NCBI GenBank assembly: GCA_027011045.1
Contig: JALVAT010000004.1
Span: 1-40,878, forward strand
Length of the DNA: 40,878 bases
Direction of reading: 5' to 3'
Source of the DNA: Microcaldota archaeon
GTDB lineage: Archaea; Iainarchaeota; Iainarchaeia; JAADDC01
Made by a program: the position numbers and the translations under genes
Notes under the pieces: model-generated
The model's database searches: none
Told to the model about the DNA's origin: nothing
What the model saw: the letters and a program-made list of their open reading frames with translations, nothing else
Shown here: positions 30,242-38,300 of the stretch, in pieces
Layout: the number at the start of each line of letters is the position of its first letter
How positions within the stretch are numbered: position 1 is the stretch's first letter

Positions 30242-33127
30242 TATTCTTGGAAGCCGCCTCTTCGGTTTCTTGCGCTTCCCCTGAATTCTTAGGAAATAAA
30301 CGAGCACGGCGAGAGAAGCCGCTGCAAGCAAGGATGCGTAGAGAGCGTAGCTGTTACCCTCTGGTGGCGCGGGATGCCACTGGGATGCGATCGCGAGAGC
30401 CAACACGTAGTCTCCCGAATTCAGGGCGCGAAGGGCAACAGAACGGGCTGGAACGTTCTCTGGAAGGGCATAGGTCAGCACCCTTGCTCGGCTGCGCAGG
30501 GAATCCAAGCTCTGGCGTGCCAAGGAGAGGGCGGCGGAAACCTCCGTGGGATCGTCGCTATCTGCAGCGGCGTTTAGCTCTCGGACGGTCTTCGCATCGT
30601 ACGGAAGGAGGAAGACGACGTTCAGTTCCTCCGCCCTACGGTAAGCGCGTTCCATCTCAGAGAGTACAGAGAGGAGCTTGGAGCGGAGGGTTTGGGCAAG
30701 CTCGACGTTTGCGTTGATTTCCGCGGCAGGTGGTGAGAAAACAACGGCAGGGGGCATATTCTTATCCGCGAGGACTGGCTGGGGTGCCGCCACGTTTGTA
30801 TCCTGTGAGAAGAAGAAAGCGGCGTCGTTGGATTCGCGAACCCCTGAAAACCGGAGGACCCTGCGCTCAAAGGGATCCAGATTGATCCGGCACAGGGTTG
30901 CATCACCGAGGGGCTCGCAGTAGGAGGGCCTATGCTCTGCGGAGAAGGGGAGAACGACGTCACCACTGTATGGAATCTCTGTCGGGTTGGACACGGTCAC
31001 GGTGGCATCCTCCCCGGAGCGGGATACCTCGACCGCCAGCACCCGCTCCCCAATAATGGCGGAACCGCGACCCCTGAAGTAGACTGCGTTGCTATCATAC
31101 GTGACGGCGCCGGAGACAGCGTAAACCTTTCCAGTATACGCGTATCGCACGGGAATGTCCGAATCGTTAGACACGCGTAGGTACGCAACGCCGCCAGACT
31201 CCCCCAGCCGCTCCACCTTCAAGGAGACTGGAAGGGCAAGGACCTCAAGGAGGGCAGTACCTCCGCCGTGAAGGTATGCCCTGTTGCCGCGGATATTCAC
31301 CACAAGTCCGTTTGCATCCAAGATACGATACCCCGCCGCGGAAAAGGGCAGATCGACCACGGTATCCAGACTCACGCCGGGCACACCAAGGTAGAAGACC
31401 ACAGGAACAAGGGTAGACTCGCGTGCGTCCAGGAAGCCGCGAATATCATAGCTTGCAGAGACGTAGTTCGAGACGCGCTCCCTCACCTTTGCATAGAGGT
31501 CCAGGGCGCGCTTCAGGGCATCCCTTAATGCCTTAGGAGTCGAAACATTCCGCGGAAGTGATGAAAACTCCGCCGCAAGATCCGGAGCATAATAGAAGGA
31601 GAGAAGCTGTCGGATTTTGCCAAGTAACTCTAAATACTGGCGGTACTCAGGAGATGCGCGTAAATCAGCCCTCTGACGCTCCACAAATGATTCACAACAC
31701 TGCAACTGCGTATACAAATCTCCAGAACAGTGCACACCACCAAAGGCAGCTGCCTCACTATAGCAAGCCTTCAAAGCACCCTCTACGGAGGCGTAGTTCT
31801 TGTCAAGAAGTACGTAATGCATCCCCTGGGCACAGTCCGACAGATTGCCACCATGGGCAAGGGCTCGGGCCGCGGCTGTGATATACGGTTTCGCATAGTC
31901 GGACCTGGGCTTGTAGCTACTGAGAAACGCCCTACAGCGATCAACCATGCTCTTATACGAATCGATCATCCGCTGCTCACTGGTGTAAAGCTGGTGCAGA
32001 GCCGAAAGGTTTTCGTCCGCAGCCGCAAGGCGAAGGAAACCGTTTACATCACGGCGTAGATACGCGTTGGCTCCGCTAAGCACGCCCCGGAAGTAGCGGT
32101 CAGCAAGGAGTCTGAAATCATCGGGGGCAGTGGACGGATTTACGCCCTCTGGAACCTCCACAGCCCCCGAAGGAACAAGGTACGACAACATATCGTCATC
32201 GGGAAGGGTGGATACGTAGCGCTGCAGCTCCTCACTGCCCTTATATATCCTATCGCGGAGAGTTTTCGCGTCAGCAATATCCTGCTTGGCCCTATCATCC
32301 ATTTGGCCCATAACAGATATGTATCGCTTGAACAGGGGCCTTGCTTTAGTGTATATGGACTGAGATTCTCCCACAGCGGAATTTATCAGCGATGCGGGCT
32401 GAACATCGGGGGATATGAGATCAACACCCTTCTGGAGCGCATAGATCAACCCATAGGTAAGAACATCGGCTGGAATTATTCGCAGAGGGCCCAGGGACTT
32501 TGAATAGAAGGACGCGGCACCGCGTGGAATCCGTTCCAAGAGGGAAGGACTTAGAACACCGCGGAGCTGAAAAGACAGGCGGTGAATCCTATCGTCGAAG
32601 TCCTTGAGCGCGGAGCCAAGGGGAGATACGTCGCTATCGGACTGGGCAGCCTTGAATTCAGCGTATAGGGAGCGGACTTCAGAGTACGGAGCATACGGTG
32701 CTCCAAGATCCCTGAGCTCTACATACTTTGACGCGACAGCCATGCGAGCAAGATTTACGGAGGAAATTGAGTGAACAAGAGATAGGCGGGCGGACTCATC
32801 CATACTCACCACAACGGAGCGGAGTAGGGCTACCAGCGCATTGAAGTCCATGCTAACGCAGCTGTCCTCAGCAGTTCTGAGTGCAGAATTGTACGCATTA
32901 GCATAGCGCCACGCGGCAGCAACCTCTCGTGAATAAGAATGAAAATCGCTGCCTATTTTAGCCATCGTTAGACAAGTGGCACCAGAACAGGTGGGAACTG
33001 CGAGATACACGAGGGAATTGGAACATATGTACTGGACAGCGGCGTAAACTCCGAGAGACGATAGAATCAATATGACAGCACCAACAACGGCAGGGGCGAC
33101 GCCCCTCGTAGCAAACAGCGCGGCCAC
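30239..33127 (-). CDS. Large membrane-anchored protein with helical ectodomain, unknown function
   Basis: 962 residues, not recognised. An N-terminal membrane anchor (about 8-35) precedes a roughly 900-residue exterior part. The first 550 residues are almost all helical (Ala, Leu, Arg, Ser-rich, coiled-coil-like). A beta-rich region (about 560-750) and another helical region (about 790-900) follow. A C-terminal membrane segment (about 925-945) leads to a very basic KRKKPKRRLPRI tail. Cysteines are paired in the N-terminal third and near CSGDLYTQLQCCESF. The start is uncertain. GTG 33127 lies 26.5 nt from a TATA-like TTAAATAT (leaderless), while TTG 33160 would overlap the NUDIX stop and add 11 residues. 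Possible roles are cell envelope organisation or export, on topology alone. Confidence 0.75.
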   Translation of the reverse strand: MAALFATRGVAPAVVGAVILILSSLGVYAAVQYICSNSLVYLAVPTCSGATCLTMAKIGSDFHSYSREVAAAWRYANAYNSALRTAEDSCVSMDFNALVALLRSVVVSMDESARLSLVHSISSVNLARMAVASKYVELRDLGAPYAPYSEVRSLYAEFKAAQSDSDVSPLGSALKDFDDRIHRLSFQLRGVLSPSLLERIPRGAASFYSKSLGPLRIIPADVLTYGLIYALQKGVDLISPDVQPASLINSAVGESQSIYTKARPLFKRYISVMGQMDDRAKQDIADAKTLRDRIYKGSEELQRYVSTLPDDDMLSYLVPSGAVEVPEGVNPSTAPDDFRLLADRYFRGVLSGANAYLRRDVNGFLRLAAADENLSALHQLYTSEQRMIDSYKSMVDRCRAFLSSYKPRSDYAKPYITAAARALAHGGNLSDCAQGMHYVLLDKNYASVEGALKACYSEAAAFGGVHCSGDLYTQLQCCESFVERQRADLRASPEYRQYLELLGKIRQLLSFYYAPDLAAEFSSLPRNVSTPKALRDALKRALDLYAKVRERVSNYVSASYDIRGFLDARESTLVPVVFYLGVPGVSLDTVVDLPFSAAGYRILDANGLVVNIRGNRAYLHGGGTALLEVLALPVSLKVERLGESGGVAYLRVSNDSDIPVRYAYTGKVYAVSGAVTYDSNAVYFRGRGSAIIGERVLAVEVSRSGEDATVTVSNPTEIPYSGDVVLPFSAEHRPSYCEPLGDATLCRINLDPFERRVLRFSGVRESNDAAFFFSQDTNVAAPQPVLADKNMPPAVVFSPPAAEINANVELAQTLRSKLLSVLSEMERAYRRAEELNVVFLLPYDAKTVRELNAAADSDDPTEVSAALSLARQSLDSLRSRARVLTYALPENVPARSVALRALNSGDYVLALAIASQWHPAPPEGNSYALYASLLAAASLAVLVYFLRIQGKRKKPKRRLPRI

Positions 33128-33149
33128 AATAAAATTGCACGAACCTTGC

Positions 33150-33157
33150 TTAAATAT
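33150..33157 (-). promoter_or_regulatory. TATA-like box for the 962-residue protein gene
   Basis: ATATTTAA on the minus strand, starting at the end of the NUDIX gene. The centre is 26.5 nt upstream of GTG 33127. Confidence 0.4.
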
Positions 33158-33660
33158 CAAGTGTTTGTATCGGGAAGCCTGTGGTGCTCCGCTAGCTCAT
33201 AAACATATCCACGCACGATTTTCTCCCAATTTTCAAACCAGAACCGGCCGTAAAAGCGTTTTCCGCTCAACAGCAAGGGAAACCAGTAGCGATCGTCTTC
33301 CCACATTTTCGAGTAGGGCACAGCATCCCTCGGAAACCAATGGGGCTCAGCCTCGTCGCTCTCGCAGAGCTCCCCGGAGTATGAATCCGTCACAAAGACG
33401 TGCACGATCATCTCGAGGTTTCCATTGTTGTAAAACTCGAGAACACCGCGCCACTGCAGAGGTCCAGGAGATGCACAGAGCTCCTCTATGAACTCGCGGC
33501 GAGCGGCCTCCTCTAAGCTCTCGCCCCTGCGCACCTTACCCCCGGGCCCGTTAAAGAAACCTTCGCCAAAGCCACGCTTCTTTCGAATGAGGAGAACCTT
33601 GTCGTCGCGGATAACGTAAAGGAGCGTATAAACACGGGGCTCTTGAAAGACCTCCTCCAT
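33157..33660 (-). CDS. NUDIX hydrolase, MutT/MTH1-like
   Basis: A 167-residue protein of the NUDIX family, most like 8-oxo-dGTP or 2-oxo-dATP diphosphatases. The Nudix box starts at GGKVRRGES and continues EEAARREFIEEL. The usual Gly following the second Glu pair (REUxEExGU) is Cys here (REFIEELCA). The preceding FNGPGGK matches MTH1-type members. A trailing FWFENW is seen near the C-terminus. Sanitation of oxidised nucleotides is a plausible role, but the substrate is not provable from sequence. The ATG at 33660 lies 25 nt from a TATA-like ATTTTAG in the gap after the PAC2 gene, so it may be independently transcribed. Confidence 0.88.
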   Translation of the reverse strand: MEEVFQEPRVYTLLYVIRDDKVLLIRKKRGFGEGFFNGPGGKVRRGESLEEAARREFIEELCASPGPLQWRGVLEFYNNGNLEMIVHVFVTDSYSGELCESDEAEPHWFPRDAVPYSKMWEDDRYWFPLLLSGKRFYGRFWFENWEKIVRGYVYELAEHHRLPDTNT

Positions 33661-33681
33661 GAAGGGGGTGTGGAGAAAAGG

Positions 33682-33688
33682 ATTTTAG
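33682..33688 (-). promoter_or_regulatory. TATA-like box for the NUDIX gene
   Basis: CTAAAAT on the minus strand, five bases after the PAC2-family stop. Its centre is 25 nt upstream of the NUDIX ATG, which has no Shine-Dalgarno sequence. Confidence 0.4.
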
Positions 33689-33691
33689 AAG

Positions 33692-34441
33692 TCAGCGGAT
33701 GTAGTCGCTGGGTTCAGGGGGTTTTGGCTCTTGCTCCGGAGGCGCGGTCATCCGGTGGAGAATCTCGTCGAACTTGTGTGCGGCATCCTCCAGCTCAGAA
33801 AGATCGACGCCCAGCGGCATGTATTTATCCAGAAGGCTCAGCACGGCAAAGGCTGCCCCTGGATCACCGTGCATGGTCAGCTGCGTGGACGTCTCGCCCA
33901 TGAGGCAGGCTCCACGGTATCCCTGCTGAGCCCCCAGGCCCAAAAGAAGGCCAGCAGCCCCCGAGATCGCCCCAGACTCGTCAACCTTCGCCCCAAGTTC
34001 CACAAAACGGTCCAAGATCTCCTTCTCCGTGGCTGCAACAACAACGCCCGGGGAGCCGGACCAGCGGGCAGGGCCCCTGTCGATTCCAGCCATGGTGTAG
34101 ATCTCCTTAACGCCAAGGCCCTTGAAGAACTCCAGAAAATCAAGCACGTACTCATAGAACTCCGAGGGTGCGGACCCCACAACCTGTGTATCTCCTGTAA
34201 GCACGAAGTAGGGCTCCTCCGAATCCACATAGTACAGTGTGTTAGAGAGCAAGCGGAGGATTCCGTGCTCCACAACCACCTGCGGGGGGAAGTAGGGAGA
34301 GGTGAACTGTGCAACAGGCGTAGCGTTGGATTTATTGATGAGGTATGCAGCGGCGACGTGTCCCACTCTCCCTATCCCTGGAAGTCCGACGAGAACACGC
34401 TCCGCGCGAGGAAGCTCATCCACAAGGGTGACAACGTCCAT
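33692..34441 (-). CDS. PAC2-family proteasome assembly chaperone-like protein
   Basis: A 249-residue protein of the archaeal PAC2 (COG2047-type) family, related to proteasome assembly chaperones such as PbaB. Characteristic parts are VLVGLPGIGRVGHVAAAYLI near the N-terminus, the IYTMAGIDRG segment and GLLLGLGAQQGYRGACLMGET. A Pro/Glu-rich C-terminal tail (PPEQEPKPPEPSDYIR) follows. Its location after nop10 in the S27e-aIF2-alpha-Nop10 run is the common archaeal arrangement. The ATG at 34441 has no ribosome binding site. A TATATAAG box centred 23.5 nt upstream overlaps the nop10 stop. Confidence 0.9.
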   Translation of the reverse strand: MDVVTLVDELPRAERVLVGLPGIGRVGHVAAAYLINKSNATPVAQFTSPYFPPQVVVEHGILRLLSNTLYYVDSEEPYFVLTGDTQVVGSAPSEFYEYVLDFLEFFKGLGVKEIYTMAGIDRGPARWSGSPGVVVAATEKEILDRFVELGAKVDESGAISGAAGLLLGLGAQQGYRGACLMGETSTQLTMHGDPGAAFAVLSLLDKYMPLGVDLSELEDAAHKFDEILHRMTAPPEQEPKPPEPSDYIR

Positions 34442-34459
34442 ATACCCAAATGAGCGGAA

Positions 34460-34627
34460 CTATATAAGACCCCACTGGAGCTTTGCCCTTCGACGGTACT
34501 CGCCCCAAGGGTCCACGGGGGAAAAGCGAGGGGGATGGGCAGAAACCGTTTCTGCGCCGCAAACAGGACAGCGCTCCTTGAGCGTGTACCTGCCACACTT
34601 GGGGCACTTTCGGAGGCGCAGCTTCAT
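34460..34627 (-). CDS. nop10: H/ACA ribonucleoprotein subunit Nop10
   Basis: A 55-residue protein that is easy to overlook by length cutoffs. The N-terminal zinc ribbon has CPKCG and CPVCG (residues 8-12 and 20-24). It is followed by the family's HPPRFSPVDPWGEYRRRAK segment, characteristic of archaeal Nop10. It binds Cbf5 in pseudouridylation guide complexes. The ATG overlaps the aIF2-alpha stop (ATGA), as in many archaea, so translation is probably coupled. The stop is TAG and forms part of the next gene's TATA box. Confidence 0.95.
   Translation of the reverse strand: MKLRLRKCPKCGRYTLKERCPVCGAETVSAHPPRFSPVDPWGEYRRRAKLQWGLI
34461..34468 (-). promoter_or_regulatory. TATA box for the PAC2 gene, overlapping the nop10 stop codon
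   Basis: CTTATATA on the minus strand, in which the final TA belongs to the nop10 TAG. The centre is 23.5 nt upstream of the PAC2 ATG, fitting a leaderless start. Confidence 0.55.
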
Positions 34628-35412
34628 GCCTCAACACGCTCCCAGGATGCAGAACCGCCCTTGCTCTCCACGAACTTCACGAGATCTTCGCAGGCATCCT
34701 GCATAATGCGCTCCGCAGTCTTGTAGTCCGTGGTGGTGATTTCGATTGCGTACGTGGGGGCCCCCACGTAGTATATTCTCGCTTCCGTGTGCTGATTGCC
34801 CTCTATGCGCTCCTTGGCACGCAGGAGAGCTTCCCTAATGTACCGAGCGCCGAAGGGACCCGGAACACGTATCTGAACATTCGCCCTTATCGTGCGGCGT
34901 GGGATCTCAATGGATTTCTTGGCAATCGCGATGATAGCCGCCTTCCAGTCCGCGGAGATGGGCACATTGTCAAGGACGTGCTCCCCCTCGAAGACCACGT
35001 CCTCAAAGGCGGAGAGAACGTCGCCAAAGTGATCCTCGAGAACCTCGGCAACCTTGTCGATTTCCTCTTGGGGCTTAGCGGCAAGGCGGGCCGCAGCGGA
35101 AAGCAGACCACGACCCCTCTTCTTGCGGCGCATCTCCTCAAGCTTGCGCTTCTCGATGGCCCCTGAAACGCGCTTAAGGGAAAGGTCTACCATCCTCTTG
35201 GAAGGAGATACGTTGAGAACCTTCGCTACGCGGAGTTGGCCCTCCTTCACGTGCTGTCTGATGTTTTTAACCCAGGACGTGGAGATCTCGGAGATGTGGA
35301 TAAAACCACGGTAGTCTGGGTACTCCACAAGCTCACAGAACGCACCATAGGGCACGATGTTCGTAATGCGAACGAGGACGTACTCCCCCTTCTCAGGTGC
35401 CTTGGCGCTCAT
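34624..35412 (-). CDS. eif2a: Translation initiation factor aIF2 alpha
   Basis: A 262-residue subunit of the initiator-tRNA-binding aIF2 complex. It has an N-terminal S1-type OB domain ([36 protein letters not shown]). The phosphorylation-loop region contains the Ser of [10 protein letters not shown], at the position of Ser51 in eukaryotic eIF2-alpha. A helical middle domain (about 85-175) and a C-terminal alpha/beta domain follow, with [23 protein letters not shown]. It lies between S27e and nop10 with overlapping ends on both sides, in the usual archaeal order. Confidence 0.96.
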   Translation of the reverse strand: MSAKAPEKGEYVLVRITNIVPYGAFCELVEYPDYRGFIHISEISTSWVKNIRQHVKEGQLRVAKVLNVSPSKRMVDLSLKRVSGAIEKRKLEEMRRKKRGRGLLSAAARLAAKPQEEIDKVAEVLEDHFGDVLSAFEDVVFEGEHVLDNVPISADWKAAIIAIAKKSIEIPRRTIRANVQIRVPGPFGARYIREALLRAKERIEGNQHTEARIYYVGAPTYAIEITTTDYKTAERIMQDACEDLVKFVESKGGSASWERVEA

Positions 35413-35594
35413 GTTAACGTCTCCACCACTTTTCCGAGGATTTTTGCCTTACCACCGGTGGGGATCGCGATGGTCTCGCCGCAGTTGGGGCACTTCACCA
35501 CGGTGGCGGCCTTGTTAAAGACGATAACCTCTGCCCCGCAGTTGGGGCACTTGACCCGCAGGAACTTGCTCCTGGGCATGGGGATCTTACGCAT
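35409..35594 (-). CDS. rps27e: Ribosomal protein eS27
   Basis: A 61-residue zinc-ribbon ribosomal protein of the small subunit. The pattern CPNCG (about 16-20) and CPNCG (about 35-39) is followed by IPTGGKAKI and GKVVETL, characteristic of eS27 in archaea. ATG 35594 has an AGAGGTGAT ribosome binding site inside the end of the GINS gene. An internal ATG at 35579 would give the more common MPRSKFLRV start, but the site's spacing favours 35594. The large-subunit protein eL42 (L44e), which often precedes it, is not present. Confidence 0.95.
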   Translation of the reverse strand: MRKIPMPRSKFLRVKCPNCGAEVIVFNKAATVVKCPNCGETIAIPTGGKAKILGKVVETLT

Positions 35595-36168
35595 CCGATA
35601 TCACCTCTGCAAAGCCTCTGAGCTCCAGGATCTTGGCAACGTCCGTTGGAAGCTCAACCACATCGCCGGGCTGGTACGGACCGTACTTCTTTAGATCCGT
35701 ACCCACAAACGCAGGAATGTTCCTAAGAATTCTAACCCGCACAACATTTAAATCATGCTCTGGTTTCTCCTCCTCAGCCTCGACCTCCGGCTCCGAAGCC
35801 GCCAGACCAATAAGTTCCTCCACGCGCCTGCGGTACTGCTCGAGGACCGAAATAATATCCCGGTACAGATCCTTTTCCCAGCCCACGAGATTTTCAGGTT
35901 CCGGTAGGTTAAGGAACATGGCGGAAACAGCTGCGTTGACCACTTTCCTCTGCCGCAGAGCCACGAGATCTGAGACGAGCCTTTGAAGGTTTGCAAACTC
36001 TATGAGCTTTTGAAGATCCTGTTTCTTCCAAGCTTCCCGAACCGCGCGGCTCTCCTCCTGAAGATACTTCCGCAGAAGGTCGTAGAAATCCGGCTCCACA
36101 CGGGCAAGTGCTTGAGACGCCTTCTCGAGCCTGTAAACGGTTCTCAATCGCGAGTAGCTAAGCTCCAA
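35587..36168 (-). CDS. GINS complex subunit, Gins51/Gins15 type
   Basis: A 193-residue component of the archaeal GINS complex, which links the MCM helicase to the replisome. The helical A domain occupies about 1-125 ([42 protein letters not shown]). An acidic linker ([14 protein letters not shown]) follows. The small B domain at the C-terminus reads [31 protein letters not shown]-then-B order is that of Gins51. The gene starts inside the end of priS and its last bases overlap S27e, so it belongs to the same transcript as primase. Confidence 0.92.
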   Translation of the reverse strand: MELSYSRLRTVYRLEKASQALARVEPDFYDLLRKYLQEESRAVREAWKKQDLQKLIEFANLQRLVSDLVALRQRKVVNAAVSAMFLNLPEPENLVGWEKDLYRDIISVLEQYRRRVEELIGLAASEPEVEAEEEKPEHDLNVVRVRILRNIPAFVGTDLKKYGPYQPGDVVELPTDVAKILELRGFAEVISDA

Positions 36169-37391
36169 CGGGCTACCCCCTTGCTAATGAGGAATACGCT
36201 CACATGTAATGGGAGTTCGATATTTTTATCCACGTAGGGTCCGTAGGTCTGACCTGCGAACTCGAACTCCGGCGCCATGTCCACGTGAAGGTGCAGATAG
36301 GGCCGCTCGGGCAGCACCACAGCATCGCGGTACGGGTCAAAGGACTTCAGGTTGGATACGGGCATCGCCGCAAGCCCAGTACTGCCGTGAAGGGACCCAG
36401 GAACACGGATCAGGCGGTGAATATCTGCAGACGTCCCCGCGTCGATCTCCTTTCCCATGAAGGGGGACAGAGCCCGCACGAGAGCTGTTATGCTGGCGAA
36501 TACATCCTTTTCCCGGGAGAGGAATGGCCAAACCCCCCGTAGGATACCATCCAGGATCGTTTGGCGTTCCCGCATGATCCTCCTGGCCATCCGCGGATCC
36601 ACGCCAAGCATCACAAGATCCGAGACATCCTTTGACGACCGAATAGCCTTAATAACGGAGCGGGCGATGCGACCGGGCCACCCAGGATCGGAGGGCTTCG
36701 GACCGCGCATGGGCACCGAAGTAACGTCAAAAAAGTACCTGGCGTCCAAGGACTGCCCCGTAATGTACTCGGTCAGCTCCACGCGTGTCTCCTTGTCCAG
36801 CTGGCGCAGCGCCTCCGAGCGCACGTGTATGTGGTACCCCCTGTTACCAGAAAAGTTAACGGATATCTCCCGGCTGGAAATGCCAAAATCCGACATAAGA
36901 AAGTCCTTTATGAGGGTATCAACCTCCTGCTTCAAGCGCTCCTCGCGTTCAGGATCGGGGAACATGATAACCTTCGCGGGATCCTTACACCGGGGACAGA
37001 TACCTGGACGCACGCCCTTCAGATCCGAAACGAACCCCTTGGCGCCGCAGTGATTGCAGATCCAGATGTCCTTCGGGGAGAAGAGGCCGAGCTCGTCGGC
37101 ATCGAACTCGAAGATGAGATCTGCACCCTTCAGACCCTTTGCCTCCATGGGTGTAGCCTCTGGGCGCTCAAAGTAGCCGACGGAGTAGGAAATGTACAAT
37201 GGGGCTTCCTCCCGGAGATACCGCTGGAACTCTCGCTCCGTGGCGAAGCTCATGTGTCTTCTGACGATCTTGCGGCCGTAATCACCCACTCCAAACTCCC
37301 TTTCATCAATGTTGGGCGGCGCTGGTACGCTGTGAGATCTGTAATACCTGCGAAAGGCGTCCTTGAGAACCCTGGCAAGCAGCTCGCTCAC
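36144..37391 (-). CDS. priS: DNA primase small (catalytic) subunit PriS
   Basis: A 415-residue archaeal/eukaryotic-type primase catalytic subunit that makes RNA or DNA primers. The catalytic acidic pair is in EFDADEL, near residue 98. A zinc-binding group has CNHCG and CPRCKD (about 112-135). The SGNRGYHIHV motif near 180 and a RLIRVPGSLHGSTGL segment near 328 are present as in the family. The gene overlaps priL at its 5' end and gins at its 3' end by a few bases each, so co-translation is likely. The length and motifs appear complete. Confidence 0.96.
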   Translation of the reverse strand: MSELLARVLKDAFRRYYRSHSVPAPPNIDEREFGVGDYGRKIVRRHMSFATEREFQRYLREEAPLYISYSVGYFERPEATPMEAKGLKGADLIFEFDADELGLFSPKDIWICNHCGAKGFVSDLKGVRPGICPRCKDPAKVIMFPDPEREERLKQEVDTLIKDFLMSDFGISSREISVNFSGNRGYHIHVRSEALRQLDKETRVELTEYITGQSLDARYFFDVTSVPMRGPKPSDPGWPGRIARSVIKAIRSSKDVSDLVMLGVDPRMARRIMRERQTILDGILRGVWPFLSREKDVFASITALVRALSPFMGKEIDAGTSADIHRLIRVPGSLHGSTGLAAMPVSNLKSFDPYRDAVVLPERPYLHLHVDMAPEFEFAGQTYGPYVDKNIELPLHVSVFLISKGVARWSLATRD

Positions 37392-38272
37392 TGGAACACC
37401 CCCATCTCCTGGAGCATCCTGAACACGTCAGGGCTAACGGCGCGAACCTTCTGGGGGCTCCACGGGTGCAGCCCCTTCCGCTTTACGTTCTCGGCGTCGG
37501 AACGCAGCCAAGACTCGAGGATCTTCGCACCCTGGCGCTCAGCCCACTCCTTCGCAATGGAAACAGCGGTATCAACGTCCAGCCCCTTCACGGTGATGAG
37601 ATATGGCATTATCCAGTAGAGGACGATGCGCTTTCTGCCGTCGGGGATTCCGCTGAGCTTTAGTATGGATTCGATGAATCCCCAGCGGCCGGACTGTCCA
37701 GAACCGCGTGGAAGAGATACCTTTGGGACAGCCTGCTTTGCCCACTTTCTTATAGACTCGGGGATTCTGTCGAGGGGGATAGGGAGCCCCTTGACGGCAA
37801 GGCTGTACGCAACGGCGCCTGCGAGCGCTGGGAGAACGTGATTGGGTACAAACACGACGCCCTTGCTCACGGGGAGGTGGTACAGCTTTGTCTCGGGATA
37901 CACGTGGCGAAAGGACATATACGTGGCAAGGGGAACACCGGCACGCGGATCACCAAGGCCTGTAGCCGAGAACAGGTACATACGATACTCGGAGGGGGCC
38001 CGTTCGGCACGTCGGGCATAGAACTTGCCGAAACGATCATAATACAGGGGTGTATCAAGGGCTGAGAGCATCGCGCGGGCAAGAGCGAAGAAGAGGAGCT
38101 CAGACTTCTCAGACAGCAGTGGCATATCATAGTTTCCGGACAGAATACGCTGCAGGCGTGCCGCCACCGCCGAAAGGATCGTCTCATCGGCAGAGGCGGG
38201 ATTTACGCCAAGCTGCTGCGCCCGGACCCGCGCGTCTGGAAGAAACGGGAAGTACCTGTATGCGTCGCGCAC
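37388..38272 (-). CDS. priL: DNA primase large subunit PriL, cysteine-free
   Basis: A 294-residue non-catalytic primase subunit. The N-terminal part resembles PriL: RYFPFLPDAR at the start, SEKSELLFFALARAMLSAL, the YMSFRHVYPETKLYHLPVSKGVVFV segment and a following helical region. The length is shorter than the roughly 390-400 residues common in euryarchaea. There is no cysteine anywhere, so the four ligands of the 4Fe-4S cluster in the usual C-terminal domain are missing. The last 110 residues (GIPDGRKRIVLYWIMPYLIT, then EWAERQGAK) instead look helical and somewhat like PriX-type domains. The GTG start lies 25.5 nt from a CTATAG box over the PCNA2 stop. Its 3' end overlaps priS. Confidence 0.88.
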   Translation of the reverse strand: MRDAYRYFPFLPDARVRAQQLGVNPASADETILSAVAARLQRILSGNYDMPLLSEKSELLFFALARAMLSALDTPLYYDRFGKFYARRAERAPSEYRMYLFSATGLGDPRAGVPLATYMSFRHVYPETKLYHLPVSKGVVFVPNHVLPALAGAVAYSLAVKGLPIPLDRIPESIRKWAKQAVPKVSLPRGSGQSGRWGFIESILKLSGIPDGRKRIVLYWIMPYLITVKGLDVDTAVSIAKEWAERQGAKILESWLRSDAENVKRKGLHPWSPQKVRAVSPDVFRMLQEMGVFQ

Positions 38273-38294
38273 GGAAAAAGAATGGGGGAAAGTT

Positions 38295-38300
38295 CTATAG
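38295..38300 (-). promoter_or_regulatory. TATA-like box for priL, overlapping the PCNA2 stop codon
   Basis: CTATAG on the minus strand, in which TAG is the stop codon of the upstream PCNA gene. The centre is 25.5 nt upstream of the priL GTG start, which lacks a Shine-Dalgarno sequence. Confidence 0.45.

Noticed and set aside
33128-33160. TTG 33160 as start of the 962-residue protein
   Set aside because: Possible through overlap with the NUDIX stop, but GTG 33127 sits at the leaderless distance from a TATA-like box. Kept as an alternative.
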